The notes: generated by a model not told the origin, from the sequence alone. Counted from the stretch's first letter, positions 1 through 12,545 are shown. The stretch: DNA of 64,000 nucleotides from Eucalyptus grandis (GCF_016545825.1 NC_052622.1:4531001-4595000); one strand, 5' to 3'. Numbers and translations are program-made.

Positions 1-1524
1 TCTATGCAATCTCATATGGTAAATATTAAGAAGTCTATGAGAATGTATTGATTACATATCTTTCGACTATATATATCTTGTTAAAGTGTAGTTACCATTT
101 ATTAGCATTCTTCATGACAGTCACGAAGGACACACTAATGTGATTCTATCGATGTTACGTCCTTTTCTTAGCTTAAAAGTAATGGCTACATAAAACGCAA
201 CAATGATATTGTAACTAATTAAATTTGAACGGGAGAAAGGATGTTTCTCGTGGGCTTCAAAAAGCAAGTCTGTAGATTCCTCATGTTTTCTTACTTCTGC
301 ACTCTCTTGCTACATGACAACAGATCCCCTTATGTCATAACTTCATCAACCTCACACCCCTAATCAAATCTTATTTTAATAGCCAAACCAAAGTCATCTT
401 CCATATCTATACGGCTTTTTGAACAAAATTGGTTTGCTGTATCAATCGACCAGAGTAAATCAAAAGTGGAGGTGAAAAGAGAGATGTCACTAGTTTGAAG
501 TGATTGCCCCATTGATATAGACTAATCTCCAATCCACATGACAGGCTATTGAGTTTGCTTTTGTCCTCAATAATTCTTGAAAGATGTCTCCCTCATGATT
601 CTTGCCAAGAATAATATTCCCTATATCGGGCCACGTCAATTATTAGGGGGACAAAATTTTCTACAAAAAAAGTGAAGACCATATGATATAGAAAGTCATG
701 AGGACCCACTATGGACTCGAGTTGTCCCCACATGGATCCCTTCTTTATATAGCTGTGCTAGCTAAAATTTGTACTCAAGCAACTATAGTAATTTTAGCTA
801 CGTGCATAGCAAGAATACACTAATAGGGCGGATATATATGATTTTGCTTTCAGGCGAAGTATAGAAGAGGAGAGGGTATTTTATGTAACGATACACACAC
901 AAGCTATTGCAATTTTATACATTTTAACTTTAGATAAGGATTTTCTTAGATTTACTTGATAAAATATGTACTCATTCATAGCTGGGTCGACGATGGCGTT
1001 ATGCAATATTGTATTTTCATATAAGCTAATTTTTTTAATAGTGACTATTCATTTCAAGAATGATCGACTGTGTAACAAATTGAATGACAACTAACCTTCG
1101 AAACTTAATTTAGCAAATATGGAATATCGTATTTTCATATAAGCTAATTTTGTTAATAGTGATTAAGCACGATGGAACAGAAAAAAAAATTCAAAGGTGG
1201 AGAAGAAGGGAGGAGGAAAAAAACAAAGTACAAAAATAGAAGAATGTGTCAGAAGGAAGTGACGGGGAGAGAGAGATGTGAAAAAGTTGGACACGACTCC
1301 ACTAATTATGGAGCTTCAGCTTGGGTCCACCTCCATTAAATTCTTGACTTGCTCGCATTTGTTCCGTTAACCGACTCGGGCTTCTCTATAGGCCGGGCGA
1401 CCGCAAGCCTCCAGTCAGATTAGGATCACCCAGTCTCTTCTGAATCTTTTCAAATTGCGCCTCTCCTCCACGCAGACCGAGCCATTCCTTACCAATTTCT
1501 CTTTGCCCAAAGACAAACAGAGAT
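1..1524. other. 5' flank of LRK10L pseudogene A (duplicated upstream block)
   Basis: No supportable gene. The stretch resembles the upstream regions of the other LRK10L copies (about 9480-10500, 20400-22280, 59450-61320). A short segment near 741-780 (ctttatatagctgt followed by gctaaaattt) recurs near 19561, 21221 and 58651. A purine-rich tract at 1180-1290 and the leader at 1300-1524 recur upstream of other copies. This is best read as old promoter and leader sequence carried along by duplication. Confidence 0.6.
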
Positions 1525-4414
1525 ATGTTTCATGCTCTCAGCTCCATAAATATCTCTCTAGTGTTGCTGCTCATTCTTGTTCTATCACAAGCCATAACTA
1601 GCAAAGCTGGGCCACGTAATCCACGATGTGTCGCTTCATCCTGTGGTGATATTCACAACATAAGTCACTCATTTCAATTAAAGAGTGACCCAAAGGGATG
1701 CGGTGACCCAAAAAAGGAGCTGATCTGTGAAGATAATCGTATTGTTCTATACTTCTATGATGGCCGATTTTATGTACAGTCTATCAATTATTCCAGCCTC
1801 GAAATCAAATTGGTTGATGATGGGTTGAAAAAGGATAATTGCTCATCTCTCCCTCGTCATTCATCGGCGTTCTATAACTTCAGGAAGTAGTCCGTTCCAA
1901 ATAATTCATACTACTTGTTCCGGAGAGGTATATTGGTCATTGTGAACTACTCAAAGGCAATTAACTCTCCCATCTACATTGCTACGAGTCCATGCATTAA
2001 GGGTTTGTACTCTTCCAACACATCATTGAATTGGAACTTGTATGCTTTGCTCAATCCATTAGCATTGGACACTAGGGACTTTTGCACCATTAGCAGCGGG
2101 ACAATATTACCCAATTTTAGCCGTTAAGAGCAGATCAATAGTAGCTTTTTCAACTATGAGCTAATCCATAACATCATGGCTGATGGATTTACTCTCTACT
2201 TTGGTCCATTGGGGATGGCGAAAACTTTCTTTTGCTACTTTGATCTGTATAGCTACTTTCATTTCTATGACTTCTTTTATTCTGGTAAATTGGACATGTA
2301 TAGCTTATACAGCAGTCAAGTTTGCGGATCCAAAAACTACGAGGGCGGTAAGTATTTAGTCAGCAATGAATTTTACCATAATTTTGCATGATTCTGTACA
2401 ATGTTTCACTTCCCACTTTCTCTTTAAAACTGGAAAATGAAAGAATCATGTAATATCCATGAAACTTACGACAAATATACAAGATAGTGTAAGTCAACTA
2501 TGTGTATTTGAAAGTTTTTGGGAGGATCGTATTACTTATAAATTCTAAGTTGAAGGAGTTGCAAGATTCGCGAAACAAAATGAAAAAGTGACGGTAGAAG
2601 CCACCCCCAGACAGACTCTGATCAGCTGCACATGTACAAGTGTCTAGATTATAATTCCTTTCCAGAGAACGGCTAGAACTCCCACTGTAAAAAAGAAAGA
2701 AGATGCTTGTGCGAGCAACCACATGACTAGCTTTTGTTGGCATAGAATATACATTTTCTTAATTTCTTAATTAGTTCTTTAATTAGTCACTTAAGTAATA
2801 ATCCGGGAGACGCTCCTTAAAATTCCTTAAAAAAAAAATTGTAGTCATGCACCACTAGGAGGAACAAAATTGTTAATTAAACATGGAAATCACTGTTTCT
2901 CAAGATTTGTTAACATCTAACAAAGTGAAATGAGTTTTTTGTATTGCCTACCATCTATGTATGAAGCTCCATTTTTTCATTTATTTGTCAATTCACGGGT
3001 GCCACTACTCATATTCTTTTGGACAAAAGTCAACTTATACAAAGTGACGGGCTACTACTCTATTTCCTTGTGAGTTTTGTTTTCCAAACTTCTTTTCCTT
3101 CAATTCCTTTTCACACCAATCATTCCTTCCACAGGTGTGCTAGAAAATATTGCAATTTGGACTACTGGAAATTTTATAGCACTACTAGGTAAGCCGCAAT
3201 GATTTGTTCTTTCAATATTATAAAAATAACATATTCTAACCCAATAAAAATCTCTTCAGTGCTTTTTTGTGTAGCGAAATTCGTAATTGGGATGCCATTT
3301 GTCACAATATTTCTGATCTACAAGTATAGAAGAAGGAACCTAGCAATGGACAAGAATATGGAAGAATTTTTGCAAGCTTAGAACAACTTTTTGCCCATAA
3401 GGTACTCTTACTCTAATATTAAGAAGATCACCAAAAAATTTAAGCACAAACTAGGTGAAGGAGGGTATGGTTCCGTGTACAAAGGAATGCTTAGAAGCGG
3501 GAACGAAGTGGCCATCAAGATTTTGAAGCAGTCCAAGGCCCATGGCCAAGCTTTTATCAGTGAAGTGGCTACTATTGGAAGAATTCACCATGTTAATGTA
3601 GTACAACTCATCGGTTTTTGCTTTGAAGGCTCGAAACAAGCTCTTGTATATGATCTCATGACAAATGGGTTTTTGGATAAGCACATTTTTGCGGAGGAAG
3701 CTAATAAGTTTCTTGACTACATGAAAATATTTGAGATCACTCTTGGGGTGGCGAGGGGGATTGGATACTTACATCGGGGGCGTGACATGCAAATACTACA
3801 CTTTGATATCAAGCCTCATAACATTCTTTTAGACAAGAATTTCACCCCAAAAGTTTCTGATTTTGGACTAGCGAAACTTTATCCCATGGATCATAGCATA
3901 GTTTCATTAACTGCTACAAGAGGAACCTTAGGATATATGGCACCTGAGTTGTTTTACAAAAACATTGGCAGTGTATCTTATAAAGTGGATGTCTACAGCT
4001 TCGGGATGTTGCTCATGGAAATGGCAAGTAGAAGGAAGAATATAAATGCAAATGCAAAACTCTCAAGCCAAATTTATTTTCCATTGTGGGTGTATGACCA
4101 AGTCAGTGAAGGTACAAGTGTTGAAATGGAAGAAGTTGCAGAAGAGGAAAGGAAGGTGATAATAAAAAATGATAATAGTTGCACTTTGGTGCATAGAATT
4201 AAACCCTAATCACCGCCCTCCAATGAACAAAGTCCTAGAAATGCTAGAAGGAGATATTGGCAAACTTCATATGCCTCCAAAACCACTTATTTACCCACCA
4301 AATGTGTCAGTTAACAATGAAAAATTTGAGATGGAACTAGAAACACTCTCTAGTTCACCAAGTGCTTCAGTAATTTCAACTAGTTCTCCTTTTAGAGATA
4401 ACGATGTTGTTTAG
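1525..4414 (+). pseudogene. LRK10L-type receptor-like kinase pseudogene A (full length, broken)
   Basis: All three exons of the 22288..24924 gene are recognisable: exon 1 1525-2347 (donor gtaagt), exon 2 3135-3188, exon 3 from about 3275. The product would be a signal peptide, a GUB_WAK-type cysteine-rich ectodomain (SCGDIHNIS, then KSDPKGCGDP), a short membrane segment ([16 protein letters not shown]) and a Ser/Thr kinase with [23 protein letters not shown] and DFGLAK. It is non-RD, with Phe before the catalytic Asp. The frame is broken by in-frame stops at 1888-1890 (TAG), 2125-2127 (TAA) and 3379-3381 (TAG, where the intact paralogue has a His codon), and by a 1-nt insertion near 4165 just before the last kinase helices. 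The kinase stretch 3391-4160 stays open, so decay is fairly recent or patchy. LRK10L proteins act at the plasma membrane; this copy should not make a complete one. Confidence 0.9.
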
Positions 4415-5289
4415 AGAAGCTTGTGTTGTATCATTGGAAAAGCTTTACATTTGCCCACAATCTAGTATTATGTTGGGAGGGAGTTGAGCTAGTTTATCTC
4501 AACCCTAATTACTTTGAGATTGTCTTCTTGTGGCTCTTATATTAATGTTGTGTTATTGTACATATAGTTTTACTCTCTTGCATCTTCATAAGGACAAAAA
4601 ATTTGTCAGAAAGCCAAGACAAAAACAGAGGAGGAAGGTGATGGCCATTGTGAATTGTCCTCCCTTGTTACGTGATTTTGGATAATGCCAATGAAAAAAC
4701 TAACGATAACCTGCGATCTTACTCCTATATGCTCCATTGCCACTGTATGATTTCTGGATATAGAAATTAATTGATTTCGACTTATAAACATATAAGTATA
4801 CATTTTGCAAAGTGGACACCATCTATCTATGCTAGAAACAATTTTTATCAAAATGGAAAAGAAATGATCTTAAATGAAACAACTCGATGAAGCTTATTTT
4901 TGAATAAACTCATAATCCTTTTTAAAGTTGACATGAAAACATCAACGAGCAATAATATCTAAAGATTACAATTTTCTCTTAGATCACTCAGTTATGGTGA
5001 TTTCAATAAATGAAAATTCATCTATACCCGATAGTGGCCATGGAGGGAAGGGGAGAAGGAGAGGCAACCCTCTGCCCGCCGAAAAAATTAACAAATTTTT
5101 CAATTACGAATCTGAAGTAGGCATTTTTTTTATTTATAAAAAATGAGGGGAATGAAGTTTGTTTTAAATAAGAACTATGAGTAACCATCGTAATTGCAAA
5201 TGAGTGAACTGATGTCCAGCCAAATTTTCAATCGGCGGATAATTTCATCCAAAATTTTATGATTTTACCTCTAGATTTATGCTGAACAG
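4415..5289. other. 3' flank of pseudogene A, duplicated downstream of the 33-34 kb relic
   Basis: No gene recognised. Segments here (for example gacaccatctatctatgcta near 4815) recur at 34000-34900 behind the decayed kinase at 32480-33985. The duplication unit therefore included kinase plus 3' flank. Confidence 0.6.
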
Positions 5290-5860
5290 GTGTATGAACT
5301 AGAGGATCGTTACCTTGAAGAACAATCGCTGAACAATTTTCGTCCAAAATTTCCCCGTTACCACAAGGCTGTCCGCCGAAAACAAATCGCTCCTTACACC
5401 TTTCAATTTCTAACCCGCGAGCTCCATCCCCAGCTGGAGGAGCAGGAGCGTCGATTACATCTAAGGAGTTCAAAGAGGCTAGGATTTTTTTATTCTACTT
5501 CTGCTTCTTCTGGTTTGTTCGATTCACTCGATTGGATTGGAGGGTTGACAGTGTAGGCGCGGAGGGAAGGCGATGGTGCGGGATCGTGAATGAGTTTAGT
5601 TTCCAGTGTTGTTCTGGTCAGGATGAAGGTGTTGCTATGGCGGAAGTTTCTATTTGGGGGGGAAGAAGGCACAGGTGATGGTGTTCTTGGTGGTGGGCTT
5701 CATGGACTGCGAGCTAATGTTGGAGTAAAAATGGGTTCCTCGCTTTCTAAGGACTTGGAGTCTGCAGTTGGACTTGATGTCCAGAATAATGCTTGTGGCG
5801 GATGACATGCTGCTTTAAAGTCCAAGCTAGGAGATAGCTTTTCCTGGGGGAGAGATGGGG
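5290..5860. other. Duplicated block, possible unidentified minus-strand exon
   Basis: This block recurs at about 34905-35471 with high identity. Read on the minus strand (5473 downward) it gives a continuous peptide containing NSLDVIDAPAPPAGDGAR followed by a charged stretch. The other copy keeps most of that peptide but has one stop codon. That pattern would fit an ancestral coding first exon, but I do not recognise the family. The plus strand also has an ORF (5290-5556), which is less conserved in character. Homology with the second copy stops abruptly at the shared atggggtgag. Confidence 0.4.
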
Positions 5861-5879
5861 TGAGAGACTGGGGCATGGC

Positions 5880-6087
5880 TGGACTCTTATGTCTTGCATC
5901 GAAAGCTAATAGATGCTCTCAGCAATACATATATGAAGCGAGTACCATACATGTTCTGGTGATTTATACACTCGGGGGTGATCGAGCTTATAGTTTTGGT
6001 CTTCTTGGGCATGGGAATGAAGTGAGCCACTGGGTATCAAAAAAAGTGATGATTATTAACAATCACTTGGCCAAATGCTTGCTGTGA
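5880..6087 (+). pseudogene. Possible RCC1-repeat fragment
   Basis: A short open stretch translates to a segment with GGDRAYSFG, then LGHGNEVSHWVSKKV. This resembles one RCC1/UVR8-type propeller repeat (small-residue-rich strand, YSFG, LGHGN, then a W and basic residues). Only one repeat is seen and there is no start or domain context, so it is at most a gene relic. The assignment rests on motif recognition alone. Confidence 0.3.
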
Positions 6088-6130
6088 TCATAGATGTTTT
6101 GGCCAAATGCTTGCTGTGATCATAGATGTT
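6067..6130. repeat. 32-bp tandem duplication
   Basis: The stretch beginning ttggccaaatgcttgctgtg at 6067 is repeated at 6099 (period 32). A third partial match (caaatgcttgctg) follows near 6149. Confidence 0.8.
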
Positions 6131-6654
6131 TCATATACTCTTGTTGCCCAAATGCTTGCTGCTAGAATTGTTGGAAAGCCATTAGCTATACTGTTGTTAG
6201 CATTTTCAATCATCTTTTGGCTCCTCTTTTTTATCACATGTTCAGTTAACAAATTATGCCTGAGTTTTGATTTCTCCTTTCCCGGAGTTCTGCCTTGAGC
6301 TTGTATTATGGGCAATATTCGATAGTACCATTGAGAAAGAGAGAGTTCTACACATCCATTAACATAAAAAGCCATTTAAGAAAGACCTGCTCACACTTTG
6401 CACTAGAATAAAGGTGGATATGTATATAATGGAGCACTCTGGGTAAAAAAACAGAGTTCGAAACAACTGAACAAGAGATAAGGATCCTCTAGTTCATCTT
6501 CATTACAAGTTTACAAGGGAGCTTCTGGTATATTCAGATTTCGTTTCCAGGAATCAAATTTCAATTGATAGGCACAAGCCTGTTCCCTCCTCTTCAATCT
6601 TTTCTGCTTCTATTTTCCAGGGGCTTACTATAAACCAAATTGAAGCGACAACTA
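6131..6654. other. Intergenic, no recognisable gene
   Basis: A plus-strand open stretch (6107-6298) would encode a hydrophobic peptide (LAILLLAFSIIFWLLFFIT), but it has no homologue I recognise and no context. Nothing else is supported. Confidence 0.4.
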
Positions 6655-7135
6655 CAGAGTTAAAAACTGGGCAAGCTTTTTTGATAAAGACCGTTAGCCA
6701 TCCTCTCGTTGCTGCTTATCTCCATCAAAGTCATCGTTTCTCTGGAAAATCGAAAGTGCTCCAGCAATAAATGGTGGGTTCTGCTTTGCCACCTGAATTT
6801 TGTGCTCTTCTCTTTCAACTTGGAAAGCAAGGGGTAGAAATCCGAGAACGGGCATGAGTGAACCTGATCTTCGTCCAATTTCGAAACTTCCTTCTAGCGC
6901 AAAGCAGTGCTGGAGATAGGTGTGTTCATTTTAAGTATCTTTGCCTGGATTATCCACAATTGTGAGAACATGATCTCTCAAATATTCTGGGAAAGTCGCT
7001 GGTGATGAAGAAGACTACACCTCTGTGAACAGGGTTTTCGTGGACCGCATAGCTCACTTCCTCTTCATTTAGTGAATCTGGAATTTCACTCCCTTGCATA
7101 CTGGGAACGCGTAAATTCCTCAAAGAAACCTGCAA
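6655..7135 (-). pseudogene. TNL (TIR-NBS-LRR) resistance gene C-terminal fragment
   Basis: Two minus-strand open pieces, 7135-6950 and 6878-6660, read in order like the post-LRR C-JID region of plant TNL immune receptors. The first has a GSEIPDSLNEEEVSY-type segment, matching the usual IPxW motif region (Trp lost here). The second has DEDQVHSCPF and a following SKLKE. After a frameshift near 6720 the end reads as SLSKKLAQF, like the family C-terminus. No TIR, NB-ARC or LRR part is visible upstream (7136-8037), so this is a broken tail. The family role is intracellular pathogen sensing. The assignment is from recalled family features. Confidence 0.5.
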
Positions 7136-8037
7136 AATATCAAACTGTCTCCACTCACTAAAAGTCTAGCGTGCATCAATCCTTAAATCGGTTTTACCAC
7201 CAGAGAACACTATATATTGTCGTAGTACCAAGTGTCTTTACTAATTGCCGTTTGTGCGTGTACATTGCCATTCATCACCCAAAACTGCAATCTATCAACC
7301 ACAACTTGACAACTCACTAAGGGGAGCGCCTATATAAGATGAACGCTCCCTCACTATCTAATCTTACTCTTCTTGTGTGATTGAGATTCTCAATTCCCTC
7401 TTGGAACTAATTCGTGTACTGCTGGGCCGATCCGGCCTTAACATGAATTCTGTGATGCAGATTGATTCATGCAGCAGAGTTTTGGCTGATTCGGTGATTC
7501 TTAAGTTGTGCATCAAAGTTTTGGTGCCGTTTTGTGGAAACACAATCTTGATACTCATGTTCTTGGAACTTGTTAAGGATTTTCTGAAACGAGTCTCGTA
7601 ATAATTCCCCCTTTCTATTGCTGCCTAACGAAAGCAGGAAACCGAGGGGGATAGAATTTGCATTAGAATCAGCTCCGACGGAAATCGTCTTTTTTCGGAT
7701 GGGTTCTCTTCGTAAATTGTTGGGATTGCGCCCCTACTACAATCGACCGGGGAAAGCAATGATGGGGGCAATAATGCTACATTGATCCGACCCAAGAATT
7801 TATAAAATATCAACTCATATATGAAAAACAAGTACGATTTCGTCGCATTTTTTATCCTTCCAAAACTACTTTTTCATAAAATAGAGTTAACCATTAAATT
7901 TCATGAACCACCCGAGGACCCCCAAGTTTGTTTCACTCAAAAGGATAACCCTCTCCTATCTAGTAATTTTTTTCTTTTTATGTATCTATGAAATTCTGCG
8001 CTGGCTCAACTCCAGCACTTCATAAGGAAGTATTTTA
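7136..8037. other. Intergenic, no recognisable gene
   Basis: Open stretches at 7377-7601 (+) and 7831-7625 (-) have no motif I recognise. A cctatataag box near 7329 could be a core promoter, but nothing coding follows that I can support. Confidence 0.4.
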
Positions 8038-8766
8038 GGGGCTGTTTGGTAAGGTTTCTATTCTTTTTTTTTTGTTCCGGAACGGAAACAGAAAAAAGTG
8101 TTTTGTTCCGGGAACACTTTTTGAAAAAAATGCGTTTGGTAAATTTGTTTCGGGAATAAAAAATAAATAGAAACATGTTTGGTAAATTTTTGTTCTTTTT
8201 TGTTTCTTTTAATTTTTTAATATTTTTATTTTTATTTCTCATTTATTTCCTTTATTTTTTATAATTTTTCTTTCGGCCGGTCGCCGGCCTCCGGCGACGG
8301 GCCGACGGGGCCGGCAACCTCGCCCAGCCACGGCGAGGCTCGCTGACCCCTAGCGAGGCCAATTCTCGCCGTCGTTGGGCGAGGCTCGGCATCGTCGGTG
8401 CGGGCGAGGCCGAGCCTCGCCTTGGCCGGGCGAGCTCGGGCTCGCTTGCGCCGCCGATGCCTCGCCGCGACGGGGGTCGGCGGCGACGCTCCGGTGAGGT
8501 CGCCGACCCTTGACGGCGTCACGGCCCTTGACGGCCGGCCATGGCCGAGGCCGAGGCCGGCGATCGGCCAAAGAGAAAGAAGAAGAAAAGAGGAAGAGAA
8601 GAGAAGAGAGAGAAGAAGAAACAAGAAACACAAAATTGTTTCTTCAAAATTGTTTCGGAGCGAGAAACAACTTTTTTGTTTCTCATTTTTGTTCTTTTTT
8701 GTTCCTGGAACAAAAATCAGAAAATCTGTTTATAAACAAAAACAAGAAATGAAAACATGCAGGGCC
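8038..8766. mobile_element. PIF/Harbinger-like MITE (729 bp, TTA target duplication)
   Basis: The left end GGGGCTGTTTGGT is preceded by TTA (8035-8037). The right end ...GCAGGGCC is followed by TTA (8767-8769). The inverted ends match imperfectly. Inside are AT-rich arms, T/A-rich gttccgg/ggaacaa segments, a GC-rich core (8270-8560) rich in ccggcgac/gaggctcg words, and a GA-rich tract. Length and architecture match the element at 57088-57818. It encodes no transposase; the long Ala/Arg/Pro-rich open frames in the core are composition artefacts. Confidence 0.75.
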
Positions 8767-9479
8767 TTAATTTCCAAACTATCAGCCATCCATAACACCC
8801 AACTTGAAAAAGAAAAGAATAAAGGGTAATACAGAAAATGTATTTTAGAAAGAAAAGAAAAACAGAAAAAGATGATAACAAAAAGGACATCTTCACCGTC
8901 ATTGCAACCATCTGGTCTGTGACTTTGTCAGAAAACTCATACAAGAGTTCCTGAAAACGAGCCGACTGGCTGAATTCCTCAACAGCGCTTTTTGCCATCT
9001 TATCAGCGTCGGCGCAAGCAGCCGTTTCAGTGTGCACTCCTTCGCCATATTCTGCTAAAGCGCTTTAGCCACTGAAAATAGAGATTGCAAATGGTCTATC
9101 GTATGAACACCCATAATTCGTGATGAAATTCAGCAAATCAATATAATGCCAACAAGAACACACTTGTCACATTCGAAACAGATTTGCCACTCAGGCCACC
9201 GTGCCTCAAAGCATAAAAAAAAGTTAAGAAAAATGCGAAAGAGAGAAATAAGGAATTGTCTATATATTTTGATATATTCATAATGAGGATTATCAGCCTT
9301 TTTGTAGGTTTTATGAAAGACTAAATAAGATAACTTATCAATTAAGATACGTAAAATCATAGAGGATATTTACATAATCTTGAAAGATACAAAAACCATC
9401 CTAATTTTCCTAAATAACTCTATCAAAAAAGATGCTCAAAACTCAAAAGAGTCTCCAACTACTATTTTAGTGAATAGCC
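8767..9479. other. Intergenic; one unidentified minus-strand open frame
   Basis: The minus strand from about 9037 to 8890 reads as a hydrophilic helical-looking peptide (AVEEFSQSARFQELLYEFSD). I cannot place it. The remainder is AT-rich with no gene signal. Confidence 0.35.
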
Positions 9480-10507
9480 AATAGATTAGTATAATTTCAT
9501 ATGGTAAATGTTAAAAGTTTCTCAGAATGTATCGATTAGGATATATCAATTGTATGAGCCCGTTCGAATAAGGTAATAGTTCGGTTATGTGCTAATAGGA
9601 ACATATATATGTCCCATTTTTTGATCAATTTACAACATGTACTTTGTACATAAAGTATATTGCTTTTTCAACATTTCTAGCAAGTGTCAAGAACGCACTT
9701 ATATGATTCTTTCAATGTCATCTTTTTCTTAGCGCAAAGGTAACGCAACATAAGCCACAGCAAGAGTCTTGTGACTACTTATATCTAAAAGGGAGAAAGC
9801 ATTGATTCGCGTGAGCTTCCAAAAAGCAAGTCTGTCAATTCTTCTTGTTTTCTTACCTTTGAACCATTTTTTTGCGCAAAGTAAATCATCCTTATCAAAT
9901 TTTATTTAATAGCCAAACCTGGTTTTTTTTATTCTGCATCTATATAGCTTTTTGAAACAAAATTGGTTCATTATATCAATCCACCATAGTTAAATAGAAG
10001 TGGAGACCAAAGAGATATCAATAGTTTGAAGTGATTGCACCAATTGCACGCACAAATCTCCAATCCACATCAAACACGATTATGGTTGCTTTTGTCATCA
10101 ATAATTCTAAAAGTATGGGTCCCTTTTGATTCTAGCTAAGAAAGACATATTCCGTGTCGTGCTTGTCAATCATTAGGTTAATTAATTAGTATTATTATTT
10201 ATTATTATTTTTATGTTTTTATTATAGAAAATGTAAAGACTACTACTTAGAAAGTAATTAGGGGGATCTCAATCGGGGTTGGCCACTGGGCCGTGGCCAT
10301 TAATCCACTAGTAATATTAACTTTGGCTTTAATTTTTTGACTTGATCTGCAGACTAACTTGGTCTTTTTTATAGAACAAGGCAACTCCTAAGTCCCCAAT
10401 CAAACAAGGTTCATCCAATTTCTTTTCAATCTGTTCATATGGTGCCATCTCCACATACCCCAAGTAGTTCTTTAACAATTTCTCTTTGCCCAAAGACAAA
10501 TAGAGAC
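9480..10507. other. LRK10L upstream block (copy before relic B)
   Basis: Homologous to the flank at 54014-54689 and in part to 1-1524, 20400-22280 and 59450-61320. The conserved leader ending in tttgcccaaagacaaa directly precedes the relic exon. No independent gene is seen. Confidence 0.6.
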
Positions 10508-11060
10508 TTGATTAATACTCTTAGCTCCACTGATGTCTTTGCAGTGTTGCCACTCCTCCTTGTTCTATTGCATGCGATGACTAGCAATGCCACTCCAAGT
10601 AATTCGCAGTACGTTGCTTCATAGTCTGGTGACATTCGCAAAATAAGTTACTCATTTCGATTGAAGAATGAATCGAAGGGGTGTGGTGAGCAGAAGAATG
10701 AGCTGGCTTGTGAAGATAATTGCATAGTTCTATATTGTGTGATAGTCGATATTTCGTGCAATCTATCAATTATTCCACCCATCAAATCAGATTAGTCGAC
10801 GGTGGGTTGCGAAAGGATAACTGCTTGTCTCATCCTTGTCATTCATGGGCAGTGTATAACTTTAAACACCATATTGACCCAAACAACCCATACAAAAAAA
10901 AAAAAAAAGGACCGTGATGGTCCATTGGTCATTGTGAATTGCTTGAAGCCGATTAGTTCTCCATTCTACATCGCCACTGGTCCATGTATTGAGGGGTTGT
11001 AATCTTCCAACGCATTATTGAATTGGAACTTGTACTTTCTCGAGCTTATTAATGATTGAT
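10508..11060 (+). pseudogene. LRK10L exon-1 relic B
   Basis: This is a decayed copy of the LRK10L first exon. The signal peptide (VLPLLLVLLHAMTSNA) is recognisable. So are the first Cys block (stop TAG at 10622 just before SGDI), the KGCG block, FVQSINYSTHQIRLVDGGL, and [15 protein letters not shown] followed by a stop. The start codon is TTG where other copies have ATG. A run of 15 or more A near 10892 interrupts the frame. Homology to LRK10L ends after NWNLY, and what follows is a flank shared with relics C, C' and B'. No kinase exon is linked. Confidence 0.85.
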
Positions 11061-12044
11061 GTACACTCTATATAGCTGCACTTTAATAAAATAGAAGGCT
11101 TCTAATTATACCAAACTGTTCAACACGCTAACACGCTATAAGATTCTCTTCAAAGATGGTGAGGGAACACGCTATAAGAAATAAAAATTGTGTATAAAAG
11201 GAAGTGATGGGGGAGAGAGATCGATTTGTTTGTTGACAGAATGTGGAGCCAACAATCGCGTGAAGAGAGTTGGAAGAAACTTTTGAATTTTGAATGGGTG
11301 TAAAATTTCCTATGATCATGACTTGGGTGTTGAAGGAGGGACTAGGAGAAGAAGGGAGATGAAAATGAACGAAAGTGAGATTTTGTGAGACTACTGCTAT
11401 CTGTTCTAAAAATTTAAGTTATTAGATGAATACATGATTTATTATTTATATTTTCTGATACTCTTTCTCACGCTTAGTTTGGTCTTTTGCGTAGTACTAA
11501 GTATGGAATTATAAGGGAGGGGGCCTGGTAAGATTTGAACTCAGGACTTTCTAGCTCTGATACCAAGTGAGAATTTGTGAGATCACTACTAATTGTTCTA
11601 AAAATTTAAGTTGTTAGATGAATGTGCGGTTTATTATTTAAATATTCTAACAAAAGAAAATAACAAGAAAGATGGATTTGTTTGTTGATGGGATGTGGAC
11701 CCAACAATTACATGGAGAAAGAAAGATCAAATGTATAAAACGATGCTCTGAAATTTTTTGCGTGGATGATTTTACAAGGGGTCTCAATCAAGGTTGGCCA
11801 TTGGGCTGTGCTTGGGACTCCACTAATAATGTAACTTGGGCTTGTGTTGTCCCCTTTAATGTCTTGACCTGAGTGCAGTTGTTCCGTTGAATGACTTGAT
11901 ATTTTCTATAGGACAAAGCGACTCCAAAGTCTCTAATCAAACAAGGTTCATTAAATCTCTTTTCAATATTTTCATATGGTGCCATCGCCACATACACCAA
12001 GCAGTTCTTTAACGATTTTGCTTTGCCCAAAGACAAGCAGAGAC
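11061..12044. other. Relic flank and second leader block
   Basis: It contains the shared flank after the exon-1 relics (ttctcttcaaagatggtgag) and purine-rich upstream segments at 11180-11390 and 11640-11720. A leader at 11800-12044 precedes relic C. No gene is supported. Confidence 0.55.
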
Positions 12045-12545
12045 ATGATTTATGCTCTCAGCTTTGTAAATGTCTATGTAGTGTTGTCGCTCTTTTGTTT
12101 TGTTGCATGTAATGACTAGCAATGCCACTCCGAGCAATGCTATTTCGATTGAAGAATGACCCAAAGGGATGCAGTGAGTGGAAGAATGAGCTGGCTTGTG
12201 AAGATAATTGCACAGTTCTATACTTGCATGATGTCCGATACTACGTGCAGTCTATCAATTATTCCACCCACCAAATCATATTAGTCGATGACGTGTCCCA
12301 AAAAAAAAAAAAAACTGCTCTCTCTCCCCCGTCATTCATGGGTGGTGTATAACTTCAAGCACCGTATTGACCCAACAACCCATGCAAAATGGACCGTGAT
12401 GGTCCAGTGGTCACTGTGAATTGCTTGAAGCCAATTAGTTCTCCATTCTACATCAACACCCATCCATGTATTGAGGGGTCATAATATTCCAACATATCAT
12501 AAAATTGGAACTCGTATTTTCTCGAACTTATTGATGAATGATGTA
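12045..12545 (+). pseudogene. LRK10L exon-1 relic C
   Basis: ATG at 12045, then a signal-peptide remnant. The CGDIxNIS block has been deleted, so the remnant joins directly to [35 protein letters not shown] follows, and then a poly-A expansion at about 12299-12314 that destroys the frame. SSPFYI is followed by HPCIEGS-like sequence and a stop. It ends at the same breakpoint as relic B (after the NWN(L)Y region). It is non-functional. Confidence 0.85.

Noticed and set aside
8259..8829. Several long overlapping ORFs on both strands, Ala/Arg/Pro-rich
   Set aside because: They lie in the GC-rich core and GA tracts of a MITE. Composition alone keeps frames open, and no domain is visible.
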